A stretch of DNA of 64,000 bases from Antedon mediterranea (GCF_964355755.1 NC_092679.1:8620001-8684000), one strand, 5' to 3'. Shown: positions 47,701 through 61,123, counted from the stretch's first letter. The notes: generated from the sequence alone by a model not told the origin. A program made the numbers and translations.

Positions 47701-50700
47701 TGTGAAAAGTTTTATCGAAATGCTCAAAATGGTCTAAAACGGTTTCTAATGTGATTTTAAGCACTTTGATTTTTTTGTGGAACCAAGTTTTTTCGAAAAT
47801 CACAAGATGGTCTAAAACGTCTCCAAATGTGATTTGAAGTTATTCTAAGCACTTTGGTGTTTTTATGTTAACAGTTTTTTCGAAAATCACAAAATGGTCT
47901 AAAACGTCTCCAAATGCGATTTGAAGCTATTCTGTACACTTTGATGTTTTTATGGTAACAAGTTTTTTAGAAAATCATAAAAAGGTCTAAAACATCTCCA
48001 AATGCGATTTAAAGCTATTTTAAGCACTTTTGTGTTTTTGTGTAACCAAGTTTTTTCGAAAATCACAAAAGGGTCTAAAATGTCTCTAAATCCGTTTTGA
48101 AGCTATTCTAAGCACTTTGGTGTTTTTATGTTAACAAGTTTTTTTGAAAATCACAAAATGGTCTAAAATGTCTCCAAATGCGATTTGAAGCTATTATTAG
48201 CACATTGGTGTTTTTATGTTAACAAGTTTTTTCGAAAATCACAAAATGGTCTAAAATGTCTCCAAATGCGATTTGAAGCTAATTTAAGCACTTTGGTGTT
48301 TTTGTGTTAACAAGTTTTTCGAAATGCTCAAAATGGTCTAAAACGTCTCCAAATGCGATTTGAAGCTATTCTAAGCACTTTGGTGTTTTTATGTTAACAA
48401 GTTTTTTCGAAAATCACAAAATGGTCTAAAACGTCTCCAAATGCGATTTGAAGCTATTCTAAGCACTTTGGTGTTTTTATGTTAACAAGTTTTTTCGAAA
48501 ATCACAAAATGGTCTAAAACGTCTCCAAATGCGATTTGAAGCTATTCTGTACACTTTGATGTTTTTATGTTAACAAGTTTTTTCAAAAATCACAAAATGG
48601 TCTAAAACGTTTCCAAATGCGATTTGAAGCTATTCTGTACACTTTGATGTTTTGTGTGAAAATTTTCTGTCGAAATGCTCAAAATGGTCAAAAACGTTTT
48701 TAAATACGATATTAAGCTACTTTGTGCTCTTTGATGTTTTTGTGTTAAAAGTTTTATCAAAATGCTCAAAATGGTCTAAAACGGTTTCTAATGTGATTTC
48801 AAGCACTTTGATGTTTTTGTGTAACCAAGTTTTTCGAAAATCACAAAATTGTCTAAAAGGTCTCCAAATGCGATTTGAAGCTATTCTGTACACTTTGATG
48901 TTTTTATGTTCACAAGTTTTTTCGAAAATCACAAAAAAGTCTAAAATATCTCGAAATGCGATTTGAAGCTATTCTAAGCACTTTGGTGTTTTTATGTTAA
49001 CAGGTTTTTTCGAAATCACAAAATGGTCTAAAATGTCTCCAAATGCGATTTGAAGCTAATCTTAGCACATTGGTGTTTTTATGTTAACAAGTTTTTTTCG
49101 AAAATCACAAAATGGTCTAAAATGTCTCCAAATGCGATTTGAAGCTAATCTTAGCACATTGGTGTTTTTATGTTAACAAGTTTTTTCGAAAATCACAAAA
49201 TGGTCTAAAACGACTCCAAATGCGATTTGAAGCTATTCTGTACACTTTGGTGTTTTTATGTTAACAAGTTTTTTCGAAAATCACAAAATGGTCTAAAACG
49301 TCTCCAAATGCGATTTGAAGCTACTCTGTACACTTTGATGTTTTTATGTTAACAAGTTTTTTCAAAAATCACAAAATGGTCTAAAACGTTTTCAAACGCG
49401 ATTTGAAGCTATTCTGTACACTTTGATGTTTTGTGTGAAAATTTTCTGTCGAAATGCTCAAAATGGTCAAAAACGTTTTTAAATACGATATTAAGCTACT
49501 TTGTGCTCTTTGATGTTTTTGTGTGAAAAGTTTTATCGAAATGCTCAAAATGGTCTAAAACGGTTTCTAATGTGATTTTAAGCATTTTGATGTTTTTGTG
49601 TAACCAAGTTTTTCGAAAATCACAAAATTGTCTAAAACGTCTCCAAATGCGATTTGAAGTTATTCTGTACACTTTGATGTTTTTATGTTAACAAGTTTTT
49701 TCGAAAATCACAAAAGAGTCTAAAATATCTCGAAATGCGATTTGAAGCTATTCTAAGCACTTTGGTGTTTTTATGTTAACAAGTTTTTTCGAAAATCACA
49801 AAATGGTCTAAAATGTCTCCAAATGCGATTTGAAGCTAATCTTAGCACATTGGTGTTTTTATGTTAACAAGTTTTTTCGAAAATCACAAAATGGTCTAAA
49901 ACGACTCCAACTGCGATTTGAAGCTATTCTGTACACTTTGGTGTTTTTATGTTAACAAGTTTTTTCGAAAATCACAAAATGGTCTAAAACGTCTCCAAAT
50001 GCGATTTGAAGCTATTCTGTACACTTTGCTGTTTTGTGTGAAAAATGTTTGTCGAAATCCTCAAAATGGTCAAAAACGTTTTTAAATACGATATTAAGCT
50101 ATTTTGTGTTCTTTGATGTTTTTGTGTGAAAAGTTTTATCGAAATGCTCAAAATGGTCTAAAACGGTTTCTAATGTGATTTTAAGCACTTAGATGTTTTT
50201 GTGGAACCAAGTTTTTTCGAAAATCACAAAATGGTCTAAAACGTCTCCAAATGTGATTTGAAGCTATTCTAAGCACTTTGGTGTTTTTATGTTAACAGTT
50301 TTTTCGAAAATCACAAAATGGTCTAAAACGTCTCCAAATGCCATTTAAAGCTATTTTAAGCACTTTTGTGTTTTTGTGTAACCAAGTTTTTTCGAAAATC
50401 ACAAAAGGGTCTAAAATGTCTCTAAATGCGATTTGAAGCTATTCTAAGCACTTTGGTGTTTTTATGTTAACAAGTTTTTTCGAAAATCACAAAATGGTCT
50501 AAAACATCTCCAAATGCGATTTAAAGCTATTTTAAGCACTTTTGTGTTTTTGTGTAACCAAGTTTTTTCGAAAATCACAAAAGGGTCTAAAATGTCTCTA
50601 AATGCGATTTGAAGCTATTCTAAGCACTTTGGTGTTTTTATGTTAACAAGTTTTTTCGAAAATCACAAAATGGTCTAAAATGTCTCCAAATGCGATTTGA

Positions 50701-53700
50701 AGCTATTCTGAACACTTTGCTGTTTTGTGTGAAAAATGTTTGTCGAAATCCTCAAAATGGTCAAAAACGTTTTTAAATACGATATTAAGCTATTTTGTGC
50801 TCTTTGATGTTTTTGTGTGAAAAGTTTTATCGAAATACTCAAAATGGTCTAAAACGGTTTCTAATGTGATTTTAAGCACTTTGATGTTTTTGTGTAACCA
50901 AGTTTTTTCGAAAATCACAAAATGGTCTAAAATGTCTCCAAATGTGATTTGAAGCTACTCTAAGCACTTTGGTGTTTTTATGGAAACAATTTTTTTCGAA
51001 AATCACAAAATGGTCTAAAACGTCTCCAAATGCGATTTGAAGCTATTCTGTACACTTTGATGTTTTTATGTTAACAAGTTTTTTAGAAAATCACAAAATG
51101 GTCTAAAACGTCTCCAAATGCGATTTGAAGCTATTCTGTACACTTTGATGTTTTTATGTTAACAAGTTTTTTCGAAAATCACAAAATGGTCTAAAATGTC
51201 TCGAAATGCGATTTGAAGCTATTCTAAGCACTTTGGTGTTTTTGTGTTAACAAGTTTTTTCGAAGATCACAAAATGGTCTAAAACGTCTCCAAATGCGAT
51301 TTGAAGCTATTCTAAGCACTTTGGTGTTTTTATGTTAACAAGTTTTTTCGAAAATCACAAAATGGTCTAAAACGTCTCCAAATGCGATTTGAAGCTATTT
51401 TAAGCACTTTGGTGCTTTTGTGTAACCAAGTTTTTTCGAAAATCACGAAATGGTCTAAAACGTCTCCAAATGCGATTTGAAGCTATTCTAAGCACTTTGG
51501 TGTTTTTACGTTAACAAGTTTTTTTGAAAATCACAAAATGGTCTAAAACGTCTCCAAATGCGATTTGAAGCTATTCTAAGCACTTTGGTGTTTTTGTGTT
51601 AACAAGTTTTTTCGAAAATCACAAAAGGGTCTAAAATGTCTAAACATGCGATTTGAAGCTATTCTAAGCACTTTGGTGTTTTTATGTTAACAAGTTTTTT
51701 CGAAAATCACAAAATGGTCTAAAACGTCTCCAAATGAGATTTAAAGCTATTTTAAGCACTTTTGTTTTTTTGTGTAACCAAGTTTGTTCGAAAATCACAA
51801 AAGGGTCTAAAATGTCTGTAAATGCGATTTGAAGCTATTTAAAGCACTTTGGTGTTTTTAGGTTAACAAGTTTTTTCGAAAATCACAAAATGGTCTAAAA
51901 CGTCTACAAATGCGATTTGAAGCTATTCTAAGCACTTTTGTGTTTTTATGTTAACAAGTTTTTTCGAAAATCACAAAATGGTCTTAAACGTCTCCAAATG
52001 CGATTTGAAGCTATTCTAAGCACTTTTGTGTTTTTGTGTTAACAAGTTTTTCGAAAATCACAAAATTGTCTAAAACGTCTCCAAATGCGATTTGAAGCTA
52101 TTCTGTACACTTTGATGTTTTTATGTTAACAAGTTTTTTAGAAAATCACAAAATGGTCTAAAACATCTCCAAATGCGATTTAAAGCTATTTTAAGCACTT
52201 TTGTGTTTTTGTGTAACCAAGTTTTTTCGAAAATCACAAAAGGGTCTAAAATGTCTCTAAATGCGATTTGAAGCTAATCTTAGCACATTGGTGTTTTTAT
52301 GTTAACAAGTTTTTTCGAAAATCACAAAATGGTCTAAAACGACTCCAAATGCGATTTGAAGCTATTCTGTACACTTTGGTAATTTTATGTTAACAAGTTT
52401 TTTCGAAAATCACAAAATGGTCTAAAATGTCTCCAAATGCGATTTGAAGCTATTCTTAGCACATTGGTGTTTTTATGTTAACAAGTTTTTTCGAAAATCA
52501 CAAAATGGTCTAAAACGTCTCCAAATGCGATTTGAAGCTATTTTAAGCACTTTGGTGTTTTTGTGTTAACAAGTTTTTCGAAATGCTCAAAATGGTCTAA
52601 AACGTCTCCAAATGCGATTTGAAGCTATTCTAAGCACTTTGGTGTTTTTATGTTAACAAGTTTTTTCGAAAATCACAAAATGGTCTAAAACGTCTCCAAA
52701 TGCGATTTGAAGCTATTCTAAGCACTTTGATGTTTTTATGTTAACAAGTTTTTTCGAAAATCACAAAATGGTCTAAAACGTTTCCAAATGCGATTTGAAG
52801 CTATTCTGTACACTTTGATGTTTTGTGTGAAAATTTTCTGTCGAAATGCTCAAAATGGTCAAAAACGTTTTTAAATACGATATTAAGCTACTTTGTGCTC
52901 TTTGATGTTTTTGTGTGAAATGTTTTATCGAAATGCTCAAAATGGTCTAAAACGGTTTCTAATGTGATTTCAAGCACTTTTATGTTTTTGTGTAACCAAG
53001 TTTTTCGAAAATCACAAAATTGTCTAAAACGTCTCCAAATGCGATTTGAAGCTATTCTGTACACTTTGATGTTTTTATGTTAACAAGTTTTTCGAAAATC
53101 ACAAAATGGTCTAAAACGTCTCCAAATGCGATTTTAAGCTATTCTAAGCACTTTGGTGTTTTTAGGTTAACAAGTTTTTTCGAAAATCACAAAATGGTCT
53201 AAAACGTCTACAAATGCGATTTGAAGCTATTCTAAGCACTTTTGTGTTTTTATGTTAACGAGTTTTTTCGAAAATCACAAAATGGTCTAAAACGTCTCCA
53301 AATGCGATTTGAAGCTATTCTAAGCACTTTGGTGTTTTTATGTTAACAAGTTTTTTCGAAAATCACAAAATGGTCTAAAACGTCTACAAATGCGATTTGA
53401 AGCTATTCTAAGCACTTTTTTGATTTTGTGTTAACAAGTTTTTCGAAAATCACAAAATTGTCTAAAACTTCTCCAAATGCGATTTGAAGCTATTCTGTAC
53501 ACTTTGGTGTTTTTATGTTAACAAGTTTTTTCGAAAATCACAAAATGGTCTAAAATGTCTCCAAATGCGATTTTAAGCTAATCTTAGCACACTGGTGTTT
53601 TTATGTTAATTAGTTTTTTCGAAAATCACAAAAGGGTCTAAAATGTCTCTAAATGCGATTTGAAGCTATTCTAAGCACTTTGGTGTTTATATGTTAACAA

Positions 53701-53723
53701 GTTTTTTCGAAAATCACAAAAGG
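38701..53723. repeat. Satellite B, block 3 (longest), with higher-order repeats
   Basis: About 15 kb of the 88-bp monomer. Marker variants reveal a higher-order repeat. The AGAGTCTAAAATATCTCG variant occurs at about 41424, 43931, 46437 and 49717 (spacings about 2507, 2506 and 3280). The AAAAGTCTAAAATATCTCG variant near 43150, 45657 and 48937 gives the same spacings, as does AATCCGATTTG at 42306 and 44815. No gene or element is present in the block; open frames such as 48652-48966 are products of the repeat. Confidence 0.95.
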
Positions 53724-53808
53724 TTTTAAGTGGCGCTGTGCAACACGGCGACACAGCTCGTCTCATTGTCTCTATTATTACTCATTTTTTGACGTTATTT
53801 TCGTATAT

Positions 53809-56766
53809 TTGGACTGTATTGTATTGTGGAAGAAGTCATTTGATTTATACATTATGTTGTATGTGAAAGTTTTGAAATTTCTGTATTTTTTGCTGATATT
53901 TTGGCTGTTCTTACTGTGTGGATTGAGTAAGCCGGGCGGTGGAATTGCGTACACGTCATCTGATTTGCATTCCATGGGCGAGAGGTCGACCTCACCGCTA
54001 CCGGCACACGTTGAATTACCATCTGAGATACAACGTCGCAGGCTTCGGAAAAGGGGCAAGGCTGGTGGGGTCAGAAAGCGACTACAACGAAGGAAATGTA
54101 AGCCTTTTATACCATCTTTAATATTTGGAAATGTAAGATCTTTGAATAACAAAGTCGATTTACTCAGAGCAAACGTCGAACACTTCAGCGATTTTAGGAA
54201 TGCCAGCTTACTTGCATTCACGGAAACCCACCTGAGCGATAAGCATAGCGATCAACATATTCAAGTAGTTGGCTTTAAATCTGTTCGTGGGGATCGTTCA
54301 GCCGAAGCGAACAAAGATGGCGGTGGTGGTCTTTGCCTCTACATTAATGAGAAATACTGTCATCCAAATAACTCTACGCTTAAGCTTCATAAATGTTCGC
54401 CACACTCGGAAGTGCTGGTTGTTGGTATTCGCCCCTACTATCTTCCGAGAGAGTTCTCGCATGTTATCAATGTTATGGTATACATACCTAACAAAAAGCT
54501 TGAAAAGCCTGCTATAAATGAGATCGCAGAAATTATCGAAGGTATTGAGTGTAGTCACCCTGAGGCGCTTGTAATTATCAATGGCGATTTCAACAGATGC
54601 AAGCTCAAGAAAACAACGGCCACTTATTATCAGCATGTTACATGTAAAACGAGGGACAACGCGATTCTTGATTTATGCTACTCTAGTGTGAAGGATGCCT
54701 ATATTTCGACCCCACTACCGAACTTGGGCAAATCTGATCATAATTTGATTTTACTCAGTCCTAAATATCGCCCGTTAAATAAGACATGCCAACCAAAAAT
54801 TATTAATGTACGTAAATGGTCTCCTGAAGCCGAGGAAGCCCTGATAGCGGAATTTGAATCTACCGATTGGGATATTTTTACGGAGGATGAAGATTTGAAT
54901 AGTATTACTTATGCAGTGAGCTCGTACATAAACTTTTGTATTGATAAATGCGTTCCAGTTAAAAAAGTGAAAATCTACCCTAACAACAAGCCATGGATCA
55001 CGAAAGGCATTAAATTACTGTTGTGTGAGAAACGTAAAGCCTTTAAGATGGGCGACTCTAATCGTATGAAAATATTGACTAGAGAGATTAAATCTGAAAT
55101 AATGAAACAGAAGAACATTTATAGGAAAAAAGTTGAACATAACTTCAGGTCTAATAATATGAAACAAGTTTGGCAGGGTATGAAACTTATGAGTGGTTAC
55201 ACAAACGGTGGTAATACACCCACCTCGATTCCGAATGTTACTGTGCAATATGTTAATGAGTTAAATGAATTTTATAACCGTGTTAATGTTCATGATTTTT
55301 AAAACGAAAGAGAGGCTCTATTTAGCTTGTGTCGGGTGACTGAAGATGATCCCAAATTTAGTATAAGCATTTCTGATGTACATAACGAATTCATGAAACT
55401 CAATTCATCGAAAGCTGCTGGGCCGGATAGAATCCCACCACGAGTACTTAAGGTCTGCTCTCCTCACCTTGATGGTATATTTACATTTATTTTCAATATG
55501 TGTCTTTCTTATCATGCGTTCCCAGATATTTGGAAACTTTCATGCATAATACCGGTACCTAAGAAACCTAAGATTAACAGCATGAATGATTTGAGACCCG
55601 TTGCACTCACGTCTGTCGCGATGAAAATATTGGAACGTATTATTTAAAAAATTATGCAACCTTATGCTGAAAAAGTGTTAGACCCGTTGCAATTTGCTTA
55701 CCGATCACTCCGTAGTACCAGTGATGCGATTTATTTTAAATTACATAAATTGTATTCACATCTAGATAATGTAAAGAAAGGCCACTCGGCACGTATTATG
55801 TATTTTGATTTTCAATCTGCGTTTAATACCATACAACCCCATATCTTAGCAGACAAAATGTTGAATATGGAGTTTCCCCGTCCGATTGTTCGTTTAGTTT
55901 TAAATTTCATTTGTGATAGAAAACAATTTGTTAATATTAATGGTGTTAAGTCAGAAATCGTAACCTCTGACACCGGTGTTCCTCAGGGTACTGTCAACGC
56001 ACCTAAATTATATTCCTTGTATACGGCGGATTACAGATCTTTAAATGATGAGCTTTGCCCCGTCGTTAAATTCGCTGATGACACTAGTACTATTGGTCTC
56101 ATAGTTTCAAACAATGATGAAAATTATCGTAGCGAAATACAAAGATTTGTTAAATTTTGTGACGATAATTATCTCCAAATAAATGCATCAAAAACAAAGG
56201 AGATGATCATTGATTTTAGGACTAAACATAAATTTAATTTTCAACCAATCACTATCAAAGGTAAAGAAATTGAAATTGTTGACCAGTACAAGTATCTAGG
56301 AATTGTTTTCAATGATAAACTGAGTTGGGGAGACCATATAGACTTCATCAGCAAAAAATTAAGTCCCAGAATGTATTGTATGAGAACTTTATATAAATTT
56401 AACTCCTGTGATTTGATGTTACTTTCGTTCTATAGATCCGTTATATGTAGTGTTTGGACGTATTGCCTCTCCTGTTGGGCTGGTAATGTTACCGGAGGGA
56501 ATAAAGGACGCCTTGAAACTTTCATCCGTCGGGCTGGTAAAATGATTGGTCTGGAACTGCCTTCCTTTACCGATGTGCACCTAGAACACCTCCAGAAAGA
56601 TTTCGAACGCATTGAGTCGGATGCCTCTCATCCTCTCCACAAAGTGATCATAGACCAACTTAATCCAAGTGGTAGATTGAGGCTCCTCAGTGTGAAAACA
56701 AATCGATTTGCTAAATCCTTTATTCCCTCCGGTATCATCCAGTACAACAGGAAGTCAAGAAGATAA
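53809..56766 (+). pseudogene. LINE polyprotein: AP endonuclease plus reverse transcriptase, two in-frame stops
   Basis: There is one frame throughout, with no frameshift, interrupted only by TAA at 55300-55302 and TAA at 55645-55647. Residues 1-44 are unusually hydrophobic (FLYFLLIFWLFLLCG). A basic stretch RRRLRKRGKAGG follows near residue 76. Endonuclease motifs come next: GNVRSLNNK (~107), FTETHL (~136), INGDFNR (~257) and KSDHNLI (~308). Reverse transcriptase motifs after the first stop are SKAAGPDRIP, LRPVALTS, then past the second stop YFDFQSAFNTI (~664), GVPQGTVNAP (~722), FADDTSTIG (codons from 56071) and KYLGIVF. The catalytic FADD is intact. The product would nick target DNA and copy its RNA there, but this copy cannot make it full length. 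Start ATG 53809 is the first in frame; a start nearer the basic stretch is also possible. Confidence 0.85.
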
Positions 56767-56878
56767 TTTTATATTGTATTTTTTTAGATGTTTTTATATG
56801 AATGGTTTTATGCTATATTTGTTTTTATAGTGTTTTCTTTGTTATTATGACGAGCAATGAATTTCCTTTTTGAGGATC

Positions 56879-56913
56879 AATAAAAGTTATCTTATCTTAT
56901 CTTATCTTATCTT
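56879..56913 (+). terminator. LINE 3' end: AATAAA and TTATC tail
   Basis: AATAAA at 56879-56884 merges into five TTATC repeats. Simple-repeat tails of this kind are the 3' ends of several LINE clades and form during target-primed reverse transcription. Confidence 0.65.
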
Positions 56914-57898
56914 AAGGGTCTAAAATGTCTCCAAATGTGATTTGAAGCTATTTTAAGCACTTTGGTGTTTTTGTGTTAACAAGTTTTTCGAAAATCACAA
57001 AATTGTCTAAAACGTCTCCAAATGCGATTTGAAGCTATTCTGTACACTTTGATGTTTTTATGTTAACAAGTTTTTTAGAAAATCACAAAATGGTCTAAAA
57101 TGTCTCCAAATGCGATTTGAAGCTATTCTAAGCACTTTGGTGTTTTTATGTTAACACGTTTTTTCGAAAATCACAAAATGGTCTAAAACGTCTCCAAATG
57201 CGATTTGAAGCTATTTTAAGCACTTTGGTGTTTTTGTGTTAACAAGTTTTTCGAATTGCTCAAAATGGTCTAAAACGTCTCCAAATGCGATTTGAAGCTA
57301 TTCTAAGCACTTTGGTGTTTTTATGTTAACAAGTTTTTTCGAAAATCACAAAATGGTCTAAAACGTCTCCAAATGCGATTTGAAGCTATTCTGTACACTT
57401 TGATGTTTTTATGTTAACAAGTTTTTTCGAAAATCACAAAATGGTCTAAAACGTTTCCAAATGCGATTTGAAGCTATTCTTTACACTTTGATGTTTTGTG
57501 TGAAAATTTTCTGTCGAAATGCTCAAAATGGTCAAAAACGTTTTCTAATGTGATTTCAAGCACTTTGATGTTTTTGTGTAACCAAGTTTTTCGAAAATCA
57601 CAAAATTGTCTAAAACGTCTCCAAATGCGATTTGAAGCTATTCTGTACACTTTGATGTTTTTATGTTAACAAGTTTTTCGAAAATCACAAAATGGTCTAA
57701 AACGTCTCCAAATACGATTTTAAGCTATTCTAAGCACTTTGGTGTTTTTATGTTAACAAGTTTTTTTGAAAATCACAAAATGGTCTAAAACGTCTCTAAA
57801 TGCGATTTGAAGCTTTTCTGTACACTTTGATGTTTTTATGTTAACAAGTTTTTTCGAAAATCACAAAATGGTCTAAAATGTCTCCAAATGCGATTTGA
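56914..57898. repeat. Satellite B, block 4
   Basis: About eleven 88-bp monomers separating the two LINEs. It begins in GGGTCTAAAATG and ends in GCGATTTGA, where the L2-like element joins. Confidence 0.95.
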
Positions 57899-60800
57899 TA
57901 ATAATAAATGAAAACTTATATAGCGCCGGTATCCTCCACCCATGTGGCGCTCATGGCGCTTTGTGCATTAACAACGTGCGAGAACATCAGCGAATAGCGA
58001 CGTCTTTAGGTTGGTCTTGAAACTGTTTAGACTAGTTGAGCATTTAACTGTTGCTGGTAAGCTGTTCCATACACTTGCGGCCGCAACGTAAAAAGATCTC
58101 TGACCCCACTGATTTTTCGCTCTACGCTCTTGAAGAAGGTTTTGTGACAATGATCGTAGGCCTCTGCGGGATGATTCGTAACGATCCACAAGGTCAGATA
58201 AATAAGCAGGAGCACTGTCATTTAGGATCTTGAATACAAACAACGCAAGTTTGTACTTAATACGTTGTTGAACAGGCAACCAATGCAAATCCATCAGGAC
58301 AGGAGTTATGTGAGCGTTTGATTTTGTATAAGTTACAATTCTAGCTGCCATATTTTGCAAGCGCTGCAAACGTTGTATTTGAGATTTTGGTATGCCAAAC
58401 AACAAGGCATTACCAATGTCAATTTTAGAAGTGACAAATGAGTGTACAATCAATTCAGCTGTTTTCTTGTTAAGATTACCGCGAATACGACCAAGGTTCC
58501 TAATCGATATGCATGCTGCTTTGGATACAGTTGTTATTTGTGCTTCCATAGTGAGATTACTATCCAGCATGATTCCCAGATTCCGGACCACCGATGAGGG
58601 AGCGATGTTAGAGTTTCCGATTCTGATATGTGTGATGTTGATTTTGGAGATGTTACATTTAGACCCGACGATAATAAACTCTGTCTTTCCATCATTCAAC
58701 TTTAGGTAATTTGTTGTCATCCAATTGCGAACATCTTCTATACAGGCTTCCATCTTACTGATTGCTGCAGCAACATCCCTTTTGCACTGGATTTACTGAC
58801 ACATAAATCTGTGTATCATCTGCATAGAAATGGAAATGTAGACTGTGTTTGCGAATAATGTCACCAAGGGGAAGCGTATAAATGGAAAACTGGCCAGGCC
58901 CAATTACTCACCCCTGTGGTACACCATATTCCAGGCAAGCTTCATCTGAGAATGCATCATTGATACAGACTAGCTGACGTCTTCCTGTAAGATATGACTG
59001 GAACCAGTTAAGAGCAACACCATTTATGCCAATGCGATTTCTCAGACGGGTTATCAGTCTTTGGTGATCAACTGTATCAAACGCTGCTGACAAATCCAAC
59101 AACACCAATAGCGTTATTTTCCCATCATTCATTCCTTGTAACAAATCATTCTGTACCTTTAAAAGGGAACTCTCCGTGCTATGACATGCACGATATGCCG
59201 ACTGGTAATTCTCATTTAAATTATGCTTTTGAAGATATAGAGTAATGCGTGATGTCACTACACGCTCCAGAGTCTTTCCAAGAAAAGAAAGATTCGACAC
59301 CGGGTGGTAATTTTTCAGCGTGTTATGATCCAAGTTTTGCTTTTTTATTAAAGGACGAACGTGAGCAATTTTCAGTTCATCTGGCACTATGCCGGTATTA
59401 ATAGAATGGTTAATGATTTCCGTTATTATTGGAACGACTGCGTCTATACACTTCTTCAGTATAGAAGTAGGAACTGGATCTAACCTGCATGATTTTGTTG
59501 GTGATTTCATCAGAATGTTGCGGATCTCATCTTGAGATGCTGGTGTAAATGTTGTGAGATGCTGATTAACAGCTGTCACAGGCTCATTAAATAACATGTC
59601 ATCAATCTTGAAGTCGTCTCTGATGATCTTGATCTTGTCTGTGAAAAACTGACAGAACCTGTTCGCAAGATCTAAGTCAGAAAGACTATCTGGGAGAGGT
59701 GATACCTGGCGATGATGAAGGAGTTGGTTAACAATTTTGAAAAGTCCTTTCTGATCTGCTGCATGTTCTTCACACAAGCCAATGTAGTAGTTGGCCTTTG
59801 CCTTTCTTACCATGGAATTTACATTCCTCTTCTGTGCAATGTAAGCTTGACGATCTATTTCCAGATGAGAGATTCTCCATTTCTTTTCAAGCTTACGCTT
59901 TGTTCTTTTCTCAGCATAGATGTCACTGTTATACCAACTAGTGTTTGGTCGGACCTTTACTGTTCTCTTTTTCGGTGGTGCGTGTTTGTCAAGAAGTTCA
60001 CTCAAAGTGGTGACATATAGTCGTACTTTACTTGATAAATCAAGATTTGAGAGCGAAGTTCCGAGATCAGACTGTGTGATATCTTTACATAATGTCTCAA
60101 AATTTATAGCATTCCAATGACGAGTTTCGATGGATTTAGTGATTACGGGTGGCTTCTTGATAAGGAGATTACATGTGATTGCACAGTGATCTGATATACC
60201 ATCAATGACATTAAGGTTTGAGAAAACAGGAGGATCAGATGAACGAGTGATCAGCAAGTCTAATGTATGACCATGTCGGTGTGTAGGTGTAGACACATGC
60301 TGTTGAAGACTGCTTGCTACAAGTAGATTCCGAAAATGAATTGCATCTGCATCATTTGGCATATCCACATGGATGTTAAAGTCTCCAACGAATAGTATGG
60401 GAGCCGGCTTCAATGCATAGTGATCAACCAAAGTTGAGAATTCTTCAGTGAAAACATTTAGACTGCAACCCGTTGATTTGCTTTGAGGACGATATACTGC
60501 TACGAGGAAAACTGAGGATGCATTGCTGACTATTTCCACATTTAGCAGTTCAAATGATTTTGGTAATAATCCCGTGTCATAACATTTAACCGCTATGCTT
60601 TCCTTGTAAAGAAGTGCAACTCCACCACCTCTTTTAGTACCAGCACGGGGAGCATGTTTGAGAGAGTATCCGTTGGGTGTAATATTTCCTATAACTGATG
60701 TGTCTTCTGGTTTAAGCCACGTTTCCGAAAGGGCAACAACATCCAGATTATGTTCGATAACGAAATCTACAAATTCTGTTGTTTTGTTCCGAACGGATCT

Positions 60801-61123
60801 TGTATTAATAATGCAAAATTTAATATTGTTTTTAGATAAGAGAGAGTTTGATGATAAGTCCAGAAATGATAGATTGTTTTTAGTGTGTTTCTCATGCCCA
60901 GCTCTTGTACCACGCCTGGTTTTTCTTTTGGCCTCCTTGGTAATAGGTGGATACTACAGCTACTGGAGTTCAACTTAAAAGATTGTATAATTAAGCAAGA
61001 TTCTTCAAGAAGTTCACAACTGTTATTGTTGTTGGTTACACAGCCCTGTAAACCATGAAGAAACTCAGAGCTATAGCTAATTAGCATGACAACAGCAGAT
61101 CTTCAAGCATGTTATGTTAACAA
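57899..61123 (-). mobile_element. L2-like non-LTR retrotransposon, minus strand, near full length, decayed
   Basis: A LINE of about 3.2 kb in reverse orientation. Its 3' end (low coordinates) reads GCGCTATATAAG then TTATTATTATC, the type of ending seen in L2/CR1-related LINEs. The word GATTTGA lies on both sides (57892-57898 and 61124-61130), a plausible 7-bp target duplication. The exact 5' end is uncertain because TTATGTTAACAAG just inside 61124 could itself be satellite. The coding region is broken by one stop and at least two frameshifts. Confidence 0.82.
57968..60953 (-). pseudogene. L2-like LINE polyprotein: endonuclease and reverse transcriptase, broken
   Basis: On the minus strand the endonuclease frame is open from 60953. 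It shows INTRSVRNKT, ALSETWL, GGGVALLY, FVGDFNIH and ISDHCAI in order. Reverse transcriptase motifs follow: SCRLDPVPTSIL (the DPxPT signature of L2/CR1), YHPVSNLSFLGKTLERVV, LLDLSAAFDTVDH and YGVPQG. A TGA at 58908-58910 then interrupts the PQGS region. The frame continues through [10 protein letters not shown] (YADD codons 58826-58815). A frameshift at about 58778-58785 (an A/G run) moves into the frame ending at 57968, which holds KLNDGKTEF, LGIMLDSNL, LHWLPVQQRIKYK and WNSLPA, the usual L2/CR1 C-terminus. Upstream, another frame from ATG 61087 (MLISYSSEFLHGLQ) may be the true N-terminus joined by a further frameshift near 60950. The copy is non-functional. Confidence 0.85.

Larger units (their letters stand above)
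53724..56913 (+). mobile_element. Non-LTR retrotransposon (LINE), near full length, decayed
   Basis: A 3.19-kb element inserted in satellite B between CACAAAAGG and AAGGGTCTAAAATG, giving a possible 4-bp AAGG target duplication. It has an 85-bp 5' part, one long coding frame (53809-56766), a short 3' UTR with AATAAA at 56879-56884, and a tail of TTATC pentamers (about 56888-56912). The protein layout (basic N-terminus, apurinic-type endonuclease, reverse transcriptase, C-terminal region) belongs to the large CR1/Rex1/L2-related group. The clade is uncertain from reading alone. Confidence 0.85.

Noticed and set aside
54298-54636. Antisense and alternate-frame ORFs over both LINEs (for example 53778-54221, 59712-60020, 58392-58709)
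   Set aside because: They are shadows of the endonuclease/RT coding sequence, which carries the recognisable motifs.
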